Below, piece after piece: positions 62,229 to 64,000 of a stretch of 64,000 nt of DNA (position 1 is its first letter; the number at the start of each line of letters is the position of its first letter). The notes beneath the pieces were generated by a model. The model did no database searches. It had not been told where the DNA came from and saw only the letters and a program-made list of their open reading frames with translations. Origin of the DNA: Pleodorina starrii (lineage: Eukaryota; Chlorophyta; Chlorophyceae; Chlamydomonadales; Volvocaceae); the NCBI GenBank assembly GCA_030267565.1, contig BRXU01000044.1, forward strand, positions 256,001 through 320,000. The letters run 5' to 3'. The position numbers and the translations under genes are program-made.

Positions 62229-64000
62229 TCAGCCCTGCCGCGTCGCAATCCGCGACCCCACCTCCACCGTGCCCCCCACCGCGTCCGCCGCCGCCGCGCT
62301 GGCCCTGCTCGCCTGGTCCTGCACGTACGCCCGCATCCTAGGCTGCAGCGCCGCCAGCCCATCCGTCACACTCGCCATCTGCGCCGCCACCGCCGGCTGC
62401 ACCGCCTCCACCTGCCCCGCCAACGCCGCCAGCCGCGACTGCACCTGCGCCAGAGACGACTTTGCTAGCGAGGAGCTCACCGCCGGGCCGGGCCCCCCGC
62501 CCAGGGCTGAGCTCTCCAAGCCACCCGGGGCCAGCAACGCAGCCGCCACCATGGCGCCCGCAGCGCACGTCGCGAGCAGCAGCATGACGGCGCCGCCGGC
62601 GCCGGAGGAGCTCGCGACCGATGGCGCTGCGTCCGCGTCGGCGTTGGCTTGCCGCGAGGCGTCGGCTGGCGCCGTTGATGCAGCGGCGGGGTCCCTAGTC
62701 GATGTGGCCGCTTCGGGCTGCGGCGGGTGGGCCCCCGTGCAGGGTATTAGTGCAGGGTATTAGTGCAGGGTATTCGTGCTTTGCATGTTTGCATGTGTGT
62801 GGGGGAAGAGCCTGTCTGTTGCGTCCGCGGACTTGAGGCGCTAGGGGAGCTCTTCGGGGACCTTCGGGGAAGCCTCTCAAGATGCCTCGGAGGAGATCGT
62901 TTGGCGCCATCCCCAACACAAGATTGTGAGCCCGACGCAAGCCGCGTGCGTGTGCCGTACCATTGTGCATGCGCCGAAGCGTCTGTGGGCGCGACAGGTA
63001 CACCAGTGCAGCACAGACGCTGGGGGAGGTTCAACCAGGTCGCTCCGCACCCCGTACCTGGCTCGCCTCGGCCGCTGGTTCCCACGCCATGGCTGCTTGC
63101 GGCTCCTCGCTAGAGGTTGCTGGGAGGCGGGGCGGGGGGCAAGGGCACACAGAAAGGCCGACCCGAGGTAGTTGAGACACCATGCAAGAGGCAAGATAAG
63201 ACCAGACCCCGGAGAGCCTGGTTCGGTAACCAACGGGGCATGACGGTGATGCGCGCATATAAGAGCACGGCAGACGGGCCAATCGCTGCCGTCGAGCAGC
63301 CGGGTGGGTGGGTGGGTGGGTGCATCAGAAGACACTCAGTACTTGCGTTGATGACAGCGAGCACTCGTCCAATCGGCCTCGCCGGGACGAAAGGCTGCGA
63401 GAGCGAAGGAGAGAGATATGGGGGACCCAAACAGAGGGGGCATGCACCAGCGCCACACCTGCGGCTGCATGCCCCTCCGAAGCCGCCGCCTCAGCCGGGG
63501 TTGCCTCCGGCCCCACAGCCGGTGGGGGCGGGGGCGGAGGTGGCGCGGGGGTGAACGCCTGCGCCATGTCCGCGGTGGCCCCCCACTGGCACGACACGTC
63601 CCATGTGCCGGGCTCCGATGGGATGTTGAGGACGCGGTTCCCGCCGTCCTCCCACCGGGTGACTGAGTTGGTGTTCACATCGTACACTACGCACTGCGGG
63701 GAGAGCGATGGAGGGGAGGTACAGGGAGGTACAGGAAGGTGGAGGGATATGGAGGAGAGGGCGGGATAACCGACGGTGAGGGTGCGGGCTGCGGGGGTCA
63801 GAATCAAGTGCCCTGTCGATGGAAGGCGCCATAGGGCGGGGCGCTGCTCACCCCACCATGCGCATCCGGGTGTACACTGATGTGCGCGGTCAGCACTACT
63901 GCAGGACATGATAACCAGCTTGAGTGCAGGTCATGGCGGCTGGTGGCATTTTCCTGCGGGAAGAACTGCTGTCCGGCGCGACGACGCGCCATTGAGGACG
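62229..64000 (-). CDS. Unknown protein, 3' part; possible WH1-like fold plus C-terminal hydrophobic segment
   Basis: Partial at the right edge. Proposed exons: (right edge)-63852, 63693-63448, 62717-62229. The first visible exon reads VLTAHISVHPDAHGG and joins CVVYDVNTNSVTRWEDGG, then NRVLNIPSEPGTWDVSCQW and TADMAQAF, followed by a run of nine prolines. This order (beta-strand block, helix, polyproline) resembles WH1/EVH1 proteins, but the similarity is weak. The donor of the middle exon (CTG|GTGCAT) is tentative. The last exon has an Ala/Ser linker, one hydrophobic segment (VMLLLATCAAGAMVAAALL) and a heptad-like region (LAQVQSRLAALAGQVEAVQP) that may be a coiled coil, so the protein is likely membrane-anchored near its C-terminus. 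Confidence 0.5.
62738..62778. repeat. 13-bp tandem triplication
   Basis: Three copies of GTGCAGGGTATTA (third with a T-to-C change) just upstream, on the minus strand, of the last exon of the right-edge gene. Confidence 0.85.

Overview
This window is nuclear DNA from a green alga, most likely Chlamydomonas or a close volvocine relative. Evidence: GC-rich exons broken by many short introns (about 60 modelled here), GTGNGT-type donors, long Ala/Gly/Ser/Pro/Gln low-complexity coding stretches, TGTAA polyadenylation signals, and a ciliary IFT25 gene beside a mitochondrial complex I gene and a thylakoid rhodanese gene. There is no bacterial operon, CRISPR array or rRNA. Gene models were built by hand from six-frame reading, splice-site motifs and phase matching; each closed model sums to a whole number of codons, but no transcript supports them.

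Layout, left to right: (1) 1-2784, minus: papain-type cysteine protease cut by the left edge, with an 18-bp minisatellite in its last visible intron. (2) 3191-4551, plus: single-pass membrane protein with a long disordered tail, divergent from the protease. (3) 6907-9229, minus: theta-like glutathione S-transferase, sharing a 351-bp promoter gap with (4) 9581-10003, plus: intronless ubiquitin-conjugating enzyme variant (UEV/MMS2). (5) 11109-26188, minus: a 16-exon gene for a 2364-residue, almost wholly low-complexity protein with acidic Tyr motifs and an N-terminal exon-repeat. (6) 26448-27249, minus: small secretory-pathway membrane protein. (7) 28734-32183, minus: 906-residue RING E3 with a C-terminal SUMO-interacting-like motif. 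(8) 33905-42085, plus: CAS/TROL-type thylakoid rhodanese with catalytically dead rhodanese fold; its first exon is unresolved. (9) 45206-50329, plus: Werner-type DEDDy 3'-5' exonuclease with a long disordered N-terminus and a C-terminal Cys-rich zinc-like module. (10) 52985-54311, minus: IFT25. (11) 55168-57316, minus: NDUFV2 (24-kDa subunit of complex I). (12) 57852-61007, minus: SARP-repeat protein of unknown function. (13) 62229 to the right edge, minus: partial unknown protein with a proline-rich stretch and a C-terminal hydrophobic segment.

These genes do not form one pathway. Recurrent themes are ubiquitin signalling (UEV and the RING protein) and cilia (IFT25, possibly the giant protein). 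The most interesting observations are a cluster of six frame-inferred GC-AG introns, a candidate SUMO-targeted ubiquitin ligase, a thylakoid protein that joins CAS-like and TROL-like architecture, a repeated 16-residue module under strong synonymous divergence in the giant protein, and two dispersed non-coding repeat families lying mainly in introns.
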